A stretch of 64,000 nt of DNA. Source: Candidatus Planktophila sp. GTDB lineage: Bacteria; Actinomycetota; Actinomycetes; Nanopelagicales; Nanopelagicaceae. Each line of letters starts with the position of its first letter. Positions within the stretch are counted from its first letter, which is position 1. Location of the stretch: contig BGOJ01000001.1 of NCBI GenBank assembly GCA_003569185.1, positions 128,557-192,556 of the forward strand, in the 5' to 3' direction. Below are positions 17,918-27,369 of the stretch, piece after piece. Both the position numbers and the translations under genes were made by a program. Under the pieces are notes generated by a model. The model made no database searches. It saw nothing but the letters and a program-made list of their open reading frames with translations, and was not told the DNA's origin.

Positions 17918-19549
17918 ATGGCAGAGAAAAAATCAACCAATCGCGCAGATGCGGTTGAGTTAGTGGATATGGCGCTAGGTGATCTTAAAAAGGTTGCTGG
18001 TCAACTTGGAATTGAAAATGCCTCCACACTAAAGAAAGCAGAGTTAGTCCAATCTATTGGAGACCTGCAGGCCGCGAATCGCGAAGCCGCTAAAAATGAA
18101 CGAGAGGCTCGTCGTATGGAACGACAGAACAATCGAAACAACAAAAATAACAATGCTGAGGCAGATGACAACGAATCTAGCCAAGACAGCTCACCTAATA
18201 ATTCAAACAACAACTCCTCAGGCGGATACGGCGACTCTGATCGAGGCGATAACAATCGTAGATTTGGTAATCGAGACAACAATCGACGAGATCGCGGTCG
18301 TGACCGTAATCGAGATCGCGGAAATCGTGAGCGCGGAAATCGTGAAGAGCGTGAAATTGTCGTTGGACCAGATGATGTATTACTGCCAGTCGGCGGCTTG
18401 CTAGATATTTTAGATAGCTTTGCATTTATTAGAACTGGTGGATATTTGCCATCACCTAATGATGTTTATGTTTCACTGCAGCAGGTAAGAAAGTATGGCC
18501 TGCGTAAGGGTGATGTGATTACTGGATCTGTGCGTGAACCTAAAGAGGGTGAACGCCGTGAAAAATTTAACGCACTCGTCAGAGTTGAGACTGTAAATAG
18601 TGTTGAGCCAGAGAATGCAAAAGAGCGAGTTGAATTTTCAAAGTTGGTTCCCCTTTATCCGCAGGAAAGATTGCGACTTGAGACTGAGCCAAATGTTCTA
18701 ACCACCAGAATTATTGATTTAATCTCACCAATTGGTAAAGGCCAACGTGGTTTGATTGTTTCACCTCCTAAGGCTGGTAAAACAATGGTTCTGCAAGCAA
18801 TTGCAAATGCCATCACAACAAATAATCCAGAGTGTCACTTAATGGTTGTCTTAGTTGATGAACGTCCTGAAGAGGTAACTGATATGCAGCGATCAGTAAA
18901 GGGTGAGGTAATTGCCTCAACATTTGATCGCCCAGCAGATGATCACACCACTGTGGCTGAGCTTGCAATTGAACGTGCTAAAAGATTAGTTGAGCTAGGA
19001 CATGATGTTGTGGTGTTACTAGATTCAATTACTCGACTTGGACGTGCATATAACATCGCAGCTCCTGCTTCTGGTCGAATTCTCTCCGGTGGAGTTGATT
19101 CAGCTGCGCTATATCCACCAAAGAAATTCTTCGGTGCTGCTAGAAATATTGAAAATGGCGGCTCCTTAACTATTTTGGCAACTGCTTTGATTGATACCGG
19201 ATCAAAAATGGATGAAGTTATTTTCGAAGAGTTCAAAGGAACTGGAAATATGGAACTTATCCTCAATCGTAAGTTTGCTGATAAGAGAATTTTCCCAGCA
19301 GTTGATGTGGTTGCATCTGGAACTCGTAAGGAAGAAATTCTTATGGGAACTGAAGAGCTAAGCATTGTTTGGCGTTTGCGCCGAGTGCTACATGCACTTG
19401 AGCCACAGCAAGCACTTGAATTACTCCTAGAGAAGATGAAGGGAACCAAATCAAATGTTGAGTTCCTTCTTCAAATCCAAAAGACCACTACCGGTGGGGA
19501 TATGCCAACTGGAAATGGATCTAACAAGCAGGAGAGTGATCAGGCTTAA
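17918..19549 (+). CDS. rho: Transcription termination factor Rho
   Basis: A hexameric RNA helicase that ends transcription. 543 residues: an N-terminal helical Rho_N domain (about 10-50), then an actinobacterial low-complexity insert (about 60-147) rich in Asn, Asp and Arg with RDRGRDRNRDRGNRERG-type repeats that likely adds RNA affinity, then the cold-shock RNA-binding domain (about 149-240), and the RecA-like ATPase with Walker A PPKAGKT at 283-289 and the Walker B-like VVVLLDSITRLGRAYN near residue 368. Monocistronic; the stop is followed by a modest hairpin (ACTGCTC/GAGCAGT at 19567-19585) with T-rich sequence after it. Confidence 0.96.
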   Translation: MAEKKSTNRADAVELVDMALGDLKKVAGQLGIENASTLKKAELVQSIGDLQAANREAAKNEREARRMERQNNRNNKNNNAEADDNESSQDSSPNNSNNNSSGGYGDSDRGDNNRRFGNRDNNRRDRGRDRNRDRGNRERGNREEREIVVGPDDVLLPVGGLLDILDSFAFIRTGGYLPSPNDVYVSLQQVRKYGLRKGDVITGSVREPKEGERREKFNALVRVETVNSVEPENAKERVEFSKLVPLYPQERLRLETEPNVLTTRIIDLISPIGKGQRGLIVSPPKAGKTMVLQAIANAITTNNPECHLMVVLVDERPEEVTDMQRSVKGEVIASTFDRPADDHTTVAELAIERAKRLVELGHDVVVLLDSITRLGRAYNIAAPASGRILSGGVDSAALYPPKKFFGAARNIENGGSLTILATALIDTGSKMDEVIFEEFKGTGNMELILNRKFADKRIFPAVDVVASGTRKEEILMGTEELSIVWRLRRVLHALEPQQALELLLEKMKGTKSNVEFLLQIQKTTTGGDMPTGNGSNKQESDQA

Positions 19550-19566
19550 TTAATGCCTAAATTTTG

Positions 19567-19592
19567 ACTGCTCTGCCCGAGCAGTTATTCTT
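19567..19592 (+). terminator. Probable weak terminator after rho
   Basis: A 7-bp stem ACTGCTC / GAGCAGT with loop TGCCC, followed by TATTCTTT. The short stem and broken T tract make this a weaker call than the other terminators here. Confidence 0.45.
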
Positions 19593-19675
19593 TACCCCTC
19601 TAGTACTTCACTAGTCCTACTGGTTCACAAATGTTCTAACAAGAAAATTTGATCCAGTAATAATCAAGGAGAAAT

Positions 19676-19900
19676 ATGAAGAACGAAATCCACCCACAGT
19701 ATGTCGAGACCAAGGTAACTTGTGGTTGCGGTGAAGTTTTCACTACCCGCAGCACAAAAGAGAACGGCTCAATTTATGTTGAAGTTTGTTCAGTATGCCA
19801 TCCTTTTTATACCGGTAAGCAGAGAATTCTTGATACCGGCGGTCGCGTAGCTAAATTCCAAGAGCGTTTCGGAAAGGCTGACAAAAGCGGCACTAAGTAG
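19676..19900 (+). CDS. rpmE: 50S ribosomal protein L31, zinc-binding form
   Basis: A 74-residue large-subunit ribosomal protein. It keeps the zinc ligands C16 and C18 (TCGCGE) and the [12 protein letters not shown] pair at about 38-41, so it is the Cys-plus form used when zinc is sufficient. An AAGGAG ribosome site lies seven bases before the ATG and a strong terminator follows, so it is a single-gene unit. Confidence 0.96.
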   Translation: MKNEIHPQYVETKVTCGCGEVFTTRSTKENGSIYVEVCSVCHPFYTGKQRILDTGGRVAKFQERFGKADKSGTK

Positions 19901-19909
19901 TTTTCTTTA

Positions 19910-19956
19910 AGAGAGCGCACCTAAACATCGAAAGATGTGGTGCGCTCTCTTTTTTA
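19910..19956 (+). terminator. Strong intrinsic terminator after rpmE
   Basis: AGAGAGCGCACC pairs perfectly with GGTGCGCTCTCT (12 bp, 19910-19921 with 19939-19950). An inner ACATC/GATGT stem is closed by a GAAA tetraloop. A run of T follows directly. Confidence 0.92.
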
Positions 19957-19991
19957 ATTTCTTAACTCATAATTTTTGAAAGGAGGATCAG

Positions 19992-21070
19992 ATGGAACGG
20001 TTTGCCAAAGTTAATGAGTTGTTAGCTGAGTATGAATCACTTGAAGCGCAAATGGCTGATCCCTCTATTCATGCCGATCAAAATAAAGCACGTGCACTTG
20101 GAAAACGTTATGCCCAACTTGGACCAGTTATTGCTGGCTATCGTGCATACAAGTTAGCTGAAGAGGATTTAATTGCTGGTAAAGAGTTAGCAGAATCAGA
20201 TCCAGCTTTTGCCTCTGAAATAGTTGCATTAGAGAAGACTAAAGATGATGCGGCCGCTCTATTGGAGGAGCTATTGCTTCCTCGGGATCCAAATGATGAT
20301 CGTGATGTAATTATGGAATTAAAGCAGGTGCTGGTGGCGATGAATCTGCAATATTTGCTGGTGATCTATTTCGAATGTATTCAAGATTTGCTGAAAAACA
20401 AGGTTGGAAGGTTGAAGTTATTGATACCACGCCAAGTGATATGGGTGGATATAAAGATATGTCAGTTGCTATTAAATCTAAAGGTGTAGCAAAACCAGGA
20501 CAAACACCTTATGCAAAACTAAAATTTGAGGGCGGAGTCCACCGCGTACAACGTGTGCCTGAGACTGAATCACAAGGTCGAATCCACACCTCAGCTGCCG
20601 GAGTTTTAATCCTGCCAGAGGCGGAGGAGATTGATGTTGATATAAATATGAATGATCTTCGAATCGATGTTTATCGCTCATCTGGTCCTGGTGGACAAAG
20701 CGTTAACACAACTGACTCTGCGGTACGAATTACACATGTGCCAACTGGAATTGTGGTCTCCTGCCAGAATGAAAAAAGCCAACTTCAAAACAAAGAATCA
20801 GCACTCCGTATTTTGCGAGCTCGAATGCTGGCCGCAGCACAGGAGGAGGCAGAGCGAATTGCATCTGCTGAACGGAAGAACCAGGTGAGAACTGTTGATC
20901 GAAGTGAGCGAATTAGAACTTATAACTTTCCAGAAAACCGCTTAAGTGATCACCGCGTAAATTACAAAGCCAACAACTTAGATTCGGTAATGAATGGTGA
21001 TTTGGAGGCGGTAATTCAATCTTTAATCGATGCAGACCGCACCGCAAAATTATCAGCAGGTAACTCTTGA
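19992..21070 (+). CDS. prfA: Peptide chain release factor 1, split by a one-base frameshift
   Basis: Reads UAA and UAG stop codons and hydrolyses peptidyl-tRNA. The first part (19992 to about 20320) covers the N-terminal helices up to ...DVIMELK. The frame then slips, and the rest ([14 protein letters not shown]..., GGQ motif in [14 protein letters not shown]) continues one frame over to 21070. Adding one A to the AAA run at 20321-20323 restores a normal 359-residue protein. The codon-recognition tripeptide position reads PET ([15 protein letters not shown]), a PxT variant of RF1. A strong AAAGGAGG ribosome site precedes the ATG. The gene is essential and both halves are intact, so a sequence error is the likeliest cause. 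It overlaps prmC, its own methyltransferase. Confidence 0.9.
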
Positions 21071-21921
21071 AAGAGCTGCTAAGAGCAGCGTTTTCGCAGT
21101 TTGAAAAAAACCAAATTGCGACAGTAGATGCTGAGTTGTTACTAGCTCACCTACTAGGAGTATCTAGAAAACAAATTCACAGCCAATTGATTGAATTAAG
21201 TGGTGCTGATCGTGAAAAAATCTCTGCTGAATATAACGATCTAATAAAACAAAGATTGATGGGAAGGCCGGTCCAATACATAACTGGTAGTGCGGCATTT
21301 CGATATTTAGAACTTGAAGTTGGTGAAGGTGTATTAATTCCTCGGCCAGAAACTGAGTTAATTGTTGACCGAGTTATCGGGCATTTAAGCTCTGCAACAG
21401 ATAAAGAGCAAGCAAAAAGTGTTATTGAATTAGGGGCTGGTTCTGGTGCAATAAGTATTGCAATCGCATCTGAGGCAACCTTAAAGGGTTTAAAGGTGAG
21501 CATGGTGGCAGTTGAAAAATCACCAGAGGCTGCAGCCTGGTTAAATAAAAATATTGCAAAATATGATCTACCAATTCGGGTGGTAGTTGAAGATGTTGCT
21601 ACCGCACTGCCGAATGTAAAAGCCGATGTAGTTGTTGCAAACCCGCCCTACATTCCTAATGATGAGAAGTTGCCGATTGAGGTAGCAAAATTTGAACCTG
21701 AGATGGCACTTCGTGGTGGACCAGTTGATGGGATGCAAATTCCCAAATTGTTTATTGATGCAGCAACTAGGCTATTAAAGCCAGGTGGATTTTTTATTAC
21801 TGAACATCATGAGAAACAAGGTGAATTAATAAGGAGTGCGTTAGCAAAGGATTATTTGCCTGCACAAACTCATGCCGATCTAACTGGCAGAGATAGATTT
21901 ACTAGCGCGGTAAAGCGGTAG
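21067..21921 (+). CDS. prmC: Release factor glutamine N5-methyltransferase
   Basis: Methylates the Gln of the GGQ motif of release factors, using SAM. 284 residues starting with TTG inside the prfA stop (TTGA). It has an N-terminal helical domain, the SAM loop [14 protein letters not shown] at about 121-134 and the catalytic NPPY at 192-195 (VANPPYIPN). The prfA-prmC pair is a classical arrangement. Confidence 0.94.
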   Translation: MKELLRAAFSQFEKNQIATVDAELLLAHLLGVSRKQIHSQLIELSGADREKISAEYNDLIKQRLMGRPVQYITGSAAFRYLELEVGEGVLIPRPETELIVDRVIGHLSSATDKEQAKSVIELGAGSGAISIAIASEATLKGLKVSMVAVEKSPEAAAWLNKNIAKYDLPIRVVVEDVATALPNVKADVVVANPPYIPNDEKLPIEVAKFEPEMALRGGPVDGMQIPKLFIDAATRLLKPGGFFITEHHEKQGELIRSALAKDYLPAQTHADLTGRDRFTSAVKR

Positions 21922-21929
21922 GGGTAGAT

Positions 21930-22589
21930 ATGGCAGAGCGTATTTCTTTAGTTAACTCATCAGATAAACAATTTAGTGAAGCTGTTGATACCGCCCTTAG
22001 ATACTTAAGATCGGGTGAGGTAATTATCGCTGCGGCTGAGCATGGTTATGTTTACCTTGCCAATGCCTTTGATAAGGATGCAGTAAATGCAATACAAATA
22101 TTGCGGGCAAATCCGGCAGCAACAACTTTACAAGTTTTAGTCTGCGATAAGAAAATGGCATCTGGTGTTTCTACCGCGTTAACTGTTCAACAAGACGCTT
22201 TACTTGAAAAGTTTTGGCCAGGATTATTATCAGTCACAGTTAAAGCACAACCTGGATTGACTTGGAATTTAGGTGATGATCGCAGACTTGGAAAAGTAAA
22301 TTTACGTGCGCCAAATAGAAATTTTATTTCTGCACTGCTTGAGCAATCTGGACCACTGGCAACATCTTCAGCTGCTTTAGTAGGAAAGCCAACGATCCTA
22401 GATTTAAACACTTTAAATATTTATGAAAGTGATGTTGGGGCAATTTTTGATGAGGCAGTATTACCTGCTGGCCCATTATCGACTTGGGTTGAGTTTTCTG
22501 AGAATGAAATCACACTCCAACGAGTAGGGGCCATTTCACTAGAAAAATTACAAGCGCTAGTTCCTACTATTTCTGCCCCAACCCTTTAG
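21930..22589 (+). CDS. Divergent TsaC/Sua5/YrdC-fold protein lacking canonical active-site residues
   Basis: Position after prmC and the overall YrdC-like pattern (GEVIIAA..., FWPGLLSVTV, KVNLRAPN, QSGPLATSSAA) point to threonylcarbamoyl-AMP synthase, which makes the t6A precursor. But the motifs that bind ATP and threonine are degenerate: the usual PT-x-T/A-x-x-G stretch reads AAEHGYVYLA, the KxRP motif reads LRANPAA, and the S-x-N of TSANLSG reads TSSAALVG. 219 residues, no frameshift. It may be an inactive structural relative, an enzyme with changed chemistry, or a highly diverged TsaC. I would not assign t6A synthesis without finding whether a canonical tsaC exists elsewhere. Confidence 0.65.
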   Translation: MAERISLVNSSDKQFSEAVDTALRYLRSGEVIIAAAEHGYVYLANAFDKDAVNAIQILRANPAATTLQVLVCDKKMASGVSTALTVQQDALLEKFWPGLLSVTVKAQPGLTWNLGDDRRLGKVNLRAPNRNFISALLEQSGPLATSSAALVGKPTILDLNTLNIYESDVGAIFDEAVLPAGPLSTWVEFSENEITLQRVGAISLEKLQALVPTISAPTL

Positions 22590-22598
22590 GCTTGGCGT

Positions 22599-23879
22599 AT
22601 GTCTAGATCTGAAAAATATTATGGACCAGATTTTAATGCGCTAGAAAAGCAAGATCCTGAAATCGCTGCGGTTGTAATTTCAGAGTTAGTTCGTCAACGT
22701 AAAGATTTACAATTAATTGCAAGTGAAAATTTCACCTCACCAGCAGTGTTAGCCACGATGGGCTCTTCACTTTCAAATAAGTATGCTGAAGGTTATCCAG
22801 GAAAGCGTTATTACGGTGGTTGTGAAGAGGTAGATAAGGTAGAAGTAATTGGTATTGAACGAGCGAAAAAGTTATTTGGTGCAGAGCATGCAAATTTACA
22901 ACCACACTCTGGTGCAAGTGCAAATGTTGCGGTCTATCAAGCATTTACAAAGCCAGGAGATACGGTGTTAGCAATGTCTTTGCCACATGGTGGCCACTTA
23001 ACACATGGCTCAAAGGTTAATTTCTCTGGAAAATGGTTCAATGTAGTTTCTTACGGTGTTCGCCAAGATAATGAATTAATTGATTACGATCAATTGCGAG
23101 ATCTAGCGATTGAGCACAAGCCAAAGATGATTTGCTCAGGGGCAACTGCCTATCCAAGTTTGATTGATTTTGAAAAAGTGCGCCAGATTTGCGATGAGGT
23201 TGGCGCGATTATGTGGGTGGATGCCGCGCACTTCATTGGATTAGTTGCCGGTAAAGCAATTCCATCACCTGTGCCATATGCAGATGTTGTTTCATTTACA
23301 ACACACAAAGTATTACGTGGACCACGCGGTGGCATGATTTTAAGTAAGGAAAAACATGCAGCCGCCATTGATAAAGCTGTCTTTCCAGGTATGCAAGGTG
23401 GACCAATAATGAGTGCGGTTGCTGGAAAAGCTGTGGCATTAAAAGAGTGCGCAACAGTTGAGTATCAAGATTATGCAAAGAAAGTTATTGAAAACTGCCA
23501 AGAATTAGCAAAAGGATTAGAAGCTGCGGGCATGCGGGCAGTATCTGGTGGAACTCAAACACATTTAGCGCTGATTGATATTCGATCAACAAAAGTAAAT
23601 GGCAAGATTGCAGATGAAAGATGTGGAAAATCTGGCCTTTCACTAAACAAAAATGCAATTCCATTTGATCCTGAGACTCCAGCTGTTACAAGTGGTATTC
23701 GAGTTGGAACTGCTGCGATCACAACCCAGGGAATGGGTAAGTCGGAGATGAATCAGATTGCAACTTTTATTGCCCGAGCAATTAAAGATGGTGAAGATGA
23801 TTCGAAGGCCAAAGCAATTCGCGCCGAGGTCCATCAATTGACAGCAAAATATTCAGTTTATCCAGAGCCAAAAAACTAA
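22599..23879 (+). CDS. glyA: Serine hydroxymethyltransferase
   Basis: Interconverts serine and glycine and loads one-carbon units on tetrahydrofolate. 426 residues, PLP fold I, with LIASENFTSPAVL near residue 33, GKRYYGGCEEVD near residue 68, the PLP lysine in SFTTHKVLRGPRGGM near residue 234, and the C-terminal VTSGIRVGTAAITTQGM. TAGGCT at 22587-22592 ends six bases before the ATG, consistent with its own leaderless promoter although it closely follows the TsaC-like gene. Confidence 0.96.
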   Translation: MSRSEKYYGPDFNALEKQDPEIAAVVISELVRQRKDLQLIASENFTSPAVLATMGSSLSNKYAEGYPGKRYYGGCEEVDKVEVIGIERAKKLFGAEHANLQPHSGASANVAVYQAFTKPGDTVLAMSLPHGGHLTHGSKVNFSGKWFNVVSYGVRQDNELIDYDQLRDLAIEHKPKMICSGATAYPSLIDFEKVRQICDEVGAIMWVDAAHFIGLVAGKAIPSPVPYADVVSFTTHKVLRGPRGGMILSKEKHAAAIDKAVFPGMQGGPIMSAVAGKAVALKECATVEYQDYAKKVIENCQELAKGLEAAGMRAVSGGTQTHLALIDIRSTKVNGKIADERCGKSGLSLNKNAIPFDPETPAVTSGIRVGTAAITTQGMGKSEMNQIATFIARAIKDGEDDSKAKAIRAEVHQLTAKYSVYPEPKN

Positions 23880-23891
23880 CGCAAATCTGCG

Positions 23892-24977
23892 ATGCGCGAG
23901 TACTTAGTAACAGTCCTACTTGCAGCGATAATAACTTATTTAGTTACACCACTTGTTAAAGATTTTGCTGTTAAAGCTGGTGCGGTCTCGGAGATTAGAT
24001 CCCGCGATGTTCACCTAGAGCCAACACCTCGTTGGGGTGGCCTAGCAATGTGGTTATCGATGGCACTGACCCTAGTAATTGTTAATTATCTGCCATTGGT
24101 ACACAAATCATTTGGACCAGAGGCTACTGGAATTTTTCTAAGCGGAACATTAATACTGCTAATTGGAATGATTGATGACCGCTTTGATTTAGATCCAATT
24201 ACCAAATTTGCTGGACAAGCATTAGCTGCAGGCATCTTGTTAATTTACGGAGTGCAAATCCTTTGGCTGCCAATAAATGGCATCACAACTTTGCCCACAA
24301 ATATTGGACAGATACTAACTGTTTTATTTGTAATGGTAGTTATTAATGCAATCAACTTTGTTGATGGATTAGATGGGTTGGCTACTGGAATTGTGATGAT
24401 TTGCGCAGCCTCATTTTTTGCCTTCTCCTATCTATTAGCAGTAATTAACGGATTAAATCGCGCAGGTGCACCCTCCCTTATTACCGCTGTCGTAATTGGT
24501 TTATGCCTTGGCTTTTTACCCCACAATTTTCATCCAGCCCAGATATTTATGGGTGACTCCGGAGCAATGTTTCTAGGATTATTGCTAAGTGCATCTGCAA
24601 TTACTTTGACTGGCCAAGTAGATGCTTCAGCAATTACAGAGGAAAATGGTGGCTCAGTATTACTGCCGCTGTTTTTGCCATTCACGGTGCTAGCAATTCC
24701 TTTACTTGATTTTGTAATGGCAATACTGAGAAGAATCAAAGCTGGGCGATCACCATTTACAGCAGACCGTGAACATCTTCATCACCGAATTATGCGCTTT
24801 GGTTTGTCTCAACAACGCACAACTGTCGTTCTATACCTTTGGAGTGCAATGTTTGCATTCCCAACAGTGATTGCAGCATTTGTGCCATTTTGGATTGCCA
24901 TTATCGCTGGCATATTTATCTTTGCTCTTTCCATCTGGGTGATTAGAAGCAACAAAGTGAAGGTGGAGTTCAAATGA
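23892..24977 (+). CDS. Undecaprenyl-phosphate GlcNAc-1-phosphate transferase (WecA/TagO family)
   Basis: An integral membrane enzyme that transfers a sugar-1-phosphate to undecaprenyl phosphate, starting synthesis of a wall polymer. 361 residues with about ten hydrophobic helices. Family motifs: PRWGGLAMW near residue 47, GMIDDRFDLDP near residue 92 (the metal-binding DD), NFVDGLDGLATG near residue 158 and FMGDSGAMFLGLL near residue 218, plus a C-terminal HLHHR. It lies directly upstream of the ATP synthase genes, as in many actinobacteria, and overlaps the next gene by four bases (ATGA). Confidence 0.88.
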   Translation: MREYLVTVLLAAIITYLVTPLVKDFAVKAGAVSEIRSRDVHLEPTPRWGGLAMWLSMALTLVIVNYLPLVHKSFGPEATGIFLSGTLILLIGMIDDRFDLDPITKFAGQALAAGILLIYGVQILWLPINGITTLPTNIGQILTVLFVMVVINAINFVDGLDGLATGIVMICAASFFAFSYLLAVINGLNRAGAPSLITAVVIGLCLGFLPHNFHPAQIFMGDSGAMFLGLLLSASAITLTGQVDASAITEENGGSVLLPLFLPFTVLAIPLLDFVMAILRRIKAGRSPFTADREHLHHRIMRFGLSQQRTTVVLYLWSAMFAFPTVIAAFVPFWIAIIAGIFIFALSIWVIRSNKVKVEFK

Positions 24978-25387
24978 GTGATGTTCAACTTTGGAAAGGC
25001 GCGATAGCCCCAGCAACTGTTGTAGCAGCATTGAGCGGGATAGTTCTAACAGTAATAAATGGTCAACCTGGATTATTTGGTTCACTCTTAGCTTCATTTA
25101 CCGTGATTATATTTTTTAGCATACATCTATTAGTTGCTCGAATTTCTAGAAATTTAGATCCAATGGCAACGATGGCACTTGCAATGTTTTCCTACTTTGC
25201 AAAGGTTTTATTTATGGGAGTTTTTCTCCTATTAGTCACCAAATACACCGATCGCGCCACCTTTGATCGGGGGAGTTTTGCCATCTGCGCAATTTTGATT
25301 ACCATGGCATGGTTATTTGGTGAGATTCGTAGCTTTTTAAAGTTGCGAGTTCACCTACCGCTACCAAAGAAGGAAGGCGATATTTAA
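24974..25387 (+). CDS. AtpI-like membrane protein, ATP synthase-associated
   Basis: A 137-residue protein with four predicted helices (about 10-28, 35-55, 66-84, 98-113) and a basic C-terminal tail. Its position between the wecA-type gene and the AtpZ/AtpI-like gene, overlapping both by a few bases or one base, matches the ATP synthase I protein found upstream of atpB in actinobacteria. AtpI-family proteins assist c-ring assembly or ion supply. Sequence similarity is weak by eye, so the call depends largely on context. Confidence 0.6.
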   Translation: MSDVQLWKGAIAPATVVAALSGIVLTVINGQPGLFGSLLASFTVIIFFSIHLLVARISRNLDPMATMALAMFSYFAKVLFMGVFLLLVTKYTDRATFDRGSFAICAILITMAWLFGEIRSFLKLRVHLPLPKKEGDI

Positions 25388-25611
25388 TGAGTCGAAGAAA
25401 TTCAAATAACGATAATTTAAGTAACTCCCAAAATGAGGAGAACGCTTTGTGGTCAATTGTTGGTTACCTTCTTTCTGGCCTACTTATTTGGGGTGGGATT
25501 GGCTGGGGGTTTGATCGCTGGCTGGGAACGACCTACCTAGTATTGGTTGGGATGTTGCTGGGGGCTGGAGCTTCGATTTATTTGGTTTGGCTCCGTTTTG
25601 GACGCGATTAA
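25387..25611 (+). CDS. AtpZ/AtpI-family small membrane protein
   Basis: A 74-residue protein with a polar Asn/Ser-rich N-terminus and two helices. The segment GGIGWGFDRWLG between them is the hallmark of the AtpZ/AtpI family (Gly-rich turn with Asp-Arg/Trp), which sits upstream of F-type ATP synthase operons. The start overlaps the preceding stop (TAATG). Confidence 0.75.
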   Translation: MSRRNSNNDNLSNSQNEENALWSIVGYLLSGLLIWGGIGWGFDRWLGTTYLVLVGMLLGAGASIYLVWLRFGRD

Positions 25612-25778
25612 GATCACCAAATCTTCATAAGGTGTGATTTTCACCTTCCTAAATTTCGCGCTAATCTGCCATATCTAATAGGGTTTCGCCCGTAGCCGCT
25701 TTTCCCACCGGCTATAGCAAAACCAAGCAGTATAAAAATTGTTTACGCAATATTGGCAACTAACATTTGGAGATTTTC
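25612..25778 (+). promoter_or_regulatory. Leader and probable promoter of the ATP synthase operon
   Basis: A 167-base non-coding stretch. It contains an AAGGTG/CACCTT hairpin at 25629-25647, a TAGCCG/CGGCTA inverted repeat at about 25694-25717 and an AT-rich TATAAAAAT at about 25730 that may be a -10 element about 45 bases upstream of atpB. A GGAG ribosome site (25769-25772) is spaced six bases from the GTG start. Promoter activity is inferred. Confidence 0.45.
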
Positions 25779-26558
25779 GTGGGCGTGCGGTTGGCAGCAG
25801 AGGATGGTTTTCAGCCACCTAGTACAGCCGACTTTGAATTACCACCAGTTTTTGGCGACAACCCCTACACAACCAAACCAGTATTTTTAGTTTTCTTCTC
25901 CGTAATTTTAATTTCAGTATTTTTCATCTTGGCTTCCAGAAAAGCCTTAGTGGTGCCATCAAAGCTGCAATTTGCCGGTGAATCAATCTATGGCTTTGTG
26001 CGAAATGATTTAGCACGCGATGTGATCGGCCATGAGTTCATGCGCTTTGTGCCATACCTTTTTACCTTATTTACTTTTATTTTAACCAATAACTTATTTG
26101 GAATTATTCCATTTTTGCAATTTCCAACGATGTCTCGGGTCAGCTTCCCTTACGTCTTAGCGTTATTTACCTTTGTGATCTTCCATTATGTGGCGATTAA
26201 ACATAAAGGATTGATCACTTACCTAAAAGAGATCATGTTTATGCCAGGTGTGCCAAAGCCGGTATATGTACTGCTAACTCCAATTGAGGTTGCCACCTAC
26301 TTCATAGTTCGCCCACTAACTCTTTCCTTACGTTTATTTGCAAATATGTTTGCTGGCCACCTTTTGTTACTTGTCTTTATTTTGGGTGGTGAGCATCTTC
26401 TACAAGGAGTGATCGGCTTAAAACTGGTCTCACCTTTCGCCTTTGCCTTCGGAATTGCCCTTACATTCTTTGAATTTATGGTGCAATGCCTACAGGCATA
26501 TATCTTTACCCTGTTGACCGCCCTCTATATTGCGGGTGCGTTAGCGGATGAACACTAG
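25779..26558 (+). CDS. atpB: ATP synthase F0 subunit a
   Basis: Forms the proton half-channels against the c-ring. About 260 residues and five or six helices, with the essential Arg in the penultimate-helix region PLTLSLRLFANMFAGHLLLLV and the C-terminal FFEFMVQCLQAYIFTLLTALY. The frame opens at TTG 25767, but the GGAG spaced six bases from GTG 25779 makes the latter the better start. It heads the complete atpBEFHAGDC operon. Confidence 0.95.
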   Translation: MGVRLAAEDGFQPPSTADFELPPVFGDNPYTTKPVFLVFFSVILISVFFILASRKALVVPSKLQFAGESIYGFVRNDLARDVIGHEFMRFVPYLFTLFTFILTNNLFGIIPFLQFPTMSRVSFPYVLALFTFVIFHYVAIKHKGLITYLKEIMFMPGVPKPVYVLLTPIEVATYFIVRPLTLSLRLFANMFAGHLLLLVFILGGEHLLQGVIGLKLVSPFAFAFGIALTFFEFMVQCLQAYIFTLLTALYIAGALADEH

Positions 26559-26601
26559 AAAAAACCAAAGCAGCAACTAACAAAGAAAGAAGGAAAAGAA
26601 T

Positions 26602-26805
26602 ATGGAAGGCACACTCAACCTGGTCGGTTATGGCCTATCTGCAATCGGACCTGCAATCGCAACTGGCATGATCTTCGCCGCTTACATCAGCGGAGTAGCA
26701 CGCCAACCAGAGGCACGGTCAGTACTGCAACCGATCGCATTTCTAGGCTTCGCATTAGCTGAAGCGCTAGCACTATTCGGTCTAGTTCTAGCTTTCGTTC
26801 TGTAA
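26602..26805 (+). CDS. atpE: ATP synthase F0 subunit c
   Basis: The 67-residue proteolipid of the rotor ring, two helices joined by the RQPEAR loop. The proton-carrying Glu is in the second helix ([16 protein letters not shown]). The segment lacks the extra polar Na+-coordination pattern (Q in helix 1, S/T next to Glu), so a proton-driven ring is expected, fitting a rhodopsin that pumps protons. Confidence 0.96.
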   Translation: MEGTLNLVGYGLSAIGPAIATGMIFAAYISGVARQPEARSVLQPIAFLGFALAEALALFGLVLAFVL

Positions 26806-26824
26806 TTAAAGACAGAAAAGTCAG

Positions 26825-27367
26825 ATGATGTCCTTAATAAGTTTTAGTAACTGGGCAGCAGGTGAAGGGGCTAACCCTTTAATTCCGCATACCGCTGAAT
26901 TAATTGTTGGTTTTATTGCCTTCTCACTTTTATTCCTAGTTCTTCGCTCAAAGGTTGTGCCAATGTTTGAAAAAGCATTTGCAGAGCGCACTGAGGCGAT
27001 TCAAGGTGGAATGGAAAAAGCAGAGCGTGCACAAATTGAAGCAGAGCGCGCACTTGCCCAGTACACAACACAATTAAATGAAGCACGTGGTGAGGCACAA
27101 AAGATTCGCGAGGATGCCAGAGCACAAGGTGCTGCAATTATTGAAGATCTGCGCAGTAAGGCAGCCGAGGAGGCAGCAAGAATTACCGCTGCAGCAACAG
27201 CTGCTATTGAAGCAGAGCGTCAACAAGCAGTTACCTCACTTCGCAATGAGGTTGGTTCCCTTGCAACTGAGCTAGCCGGAAAGATTGTCGGAGAAGCATT
27301 AGATGACCAGGTTCGTCAGTCTCGGATAGTTGATCGCTTTATTGCAGATCTGGAGAAGAGTAAATAA
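26825..27367 (+). CDS. atpF: ATP synthase F0 subunit b
   Basis: The peripheral stalk subunit: one N-terminal helix (about 24-42, ELIVGFIAFSLLFLVL) and then a long Glu/Arg/Ala-rich coiled coil that meets subunit delta. 180 residues. Two adjacent ATGs (26825 and 26828) could start it. It is followed two bases later by atpH. Confidence 0.94.
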   Translation: MMSLISFSNWAAGEGANPLIPHTAELIVGFIAFSLLFLVLRSKVVPMFEKAFAERTEAIQGGMEKAERAQIEAERALAQYTTQLNEARGEAQKIREDARAQGAAIIEDLRSKAAEEAARITAAATAAIEAERQQAVTSLRNEVGSLATELAGKIVGEALDDQVRQSRIVDRFIADLEKSK

Positions 27368-27369
27368 TC

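Noticed and set aside
18001-18425. Antisense and alternate-frame reading frames over the rho low-complexity insert
   Set aside because: They are shadows of the repetitive Asn/Arg codons; rho itself reads cleanly through with all motifs.
20318-20330. Programmed frameshift in a release factor gene, like that of prfB
   Set aside because: The gene is RF1 by its position before prmC and PxT-type motif, the shift lies at a different place from the prfB site, there is no in-frame UGA plus SD-like element, and GAATTAAAG is not a classical slippery heptamer. The same one-base loss occurs in seven unrelated genes, so an error is simpler.
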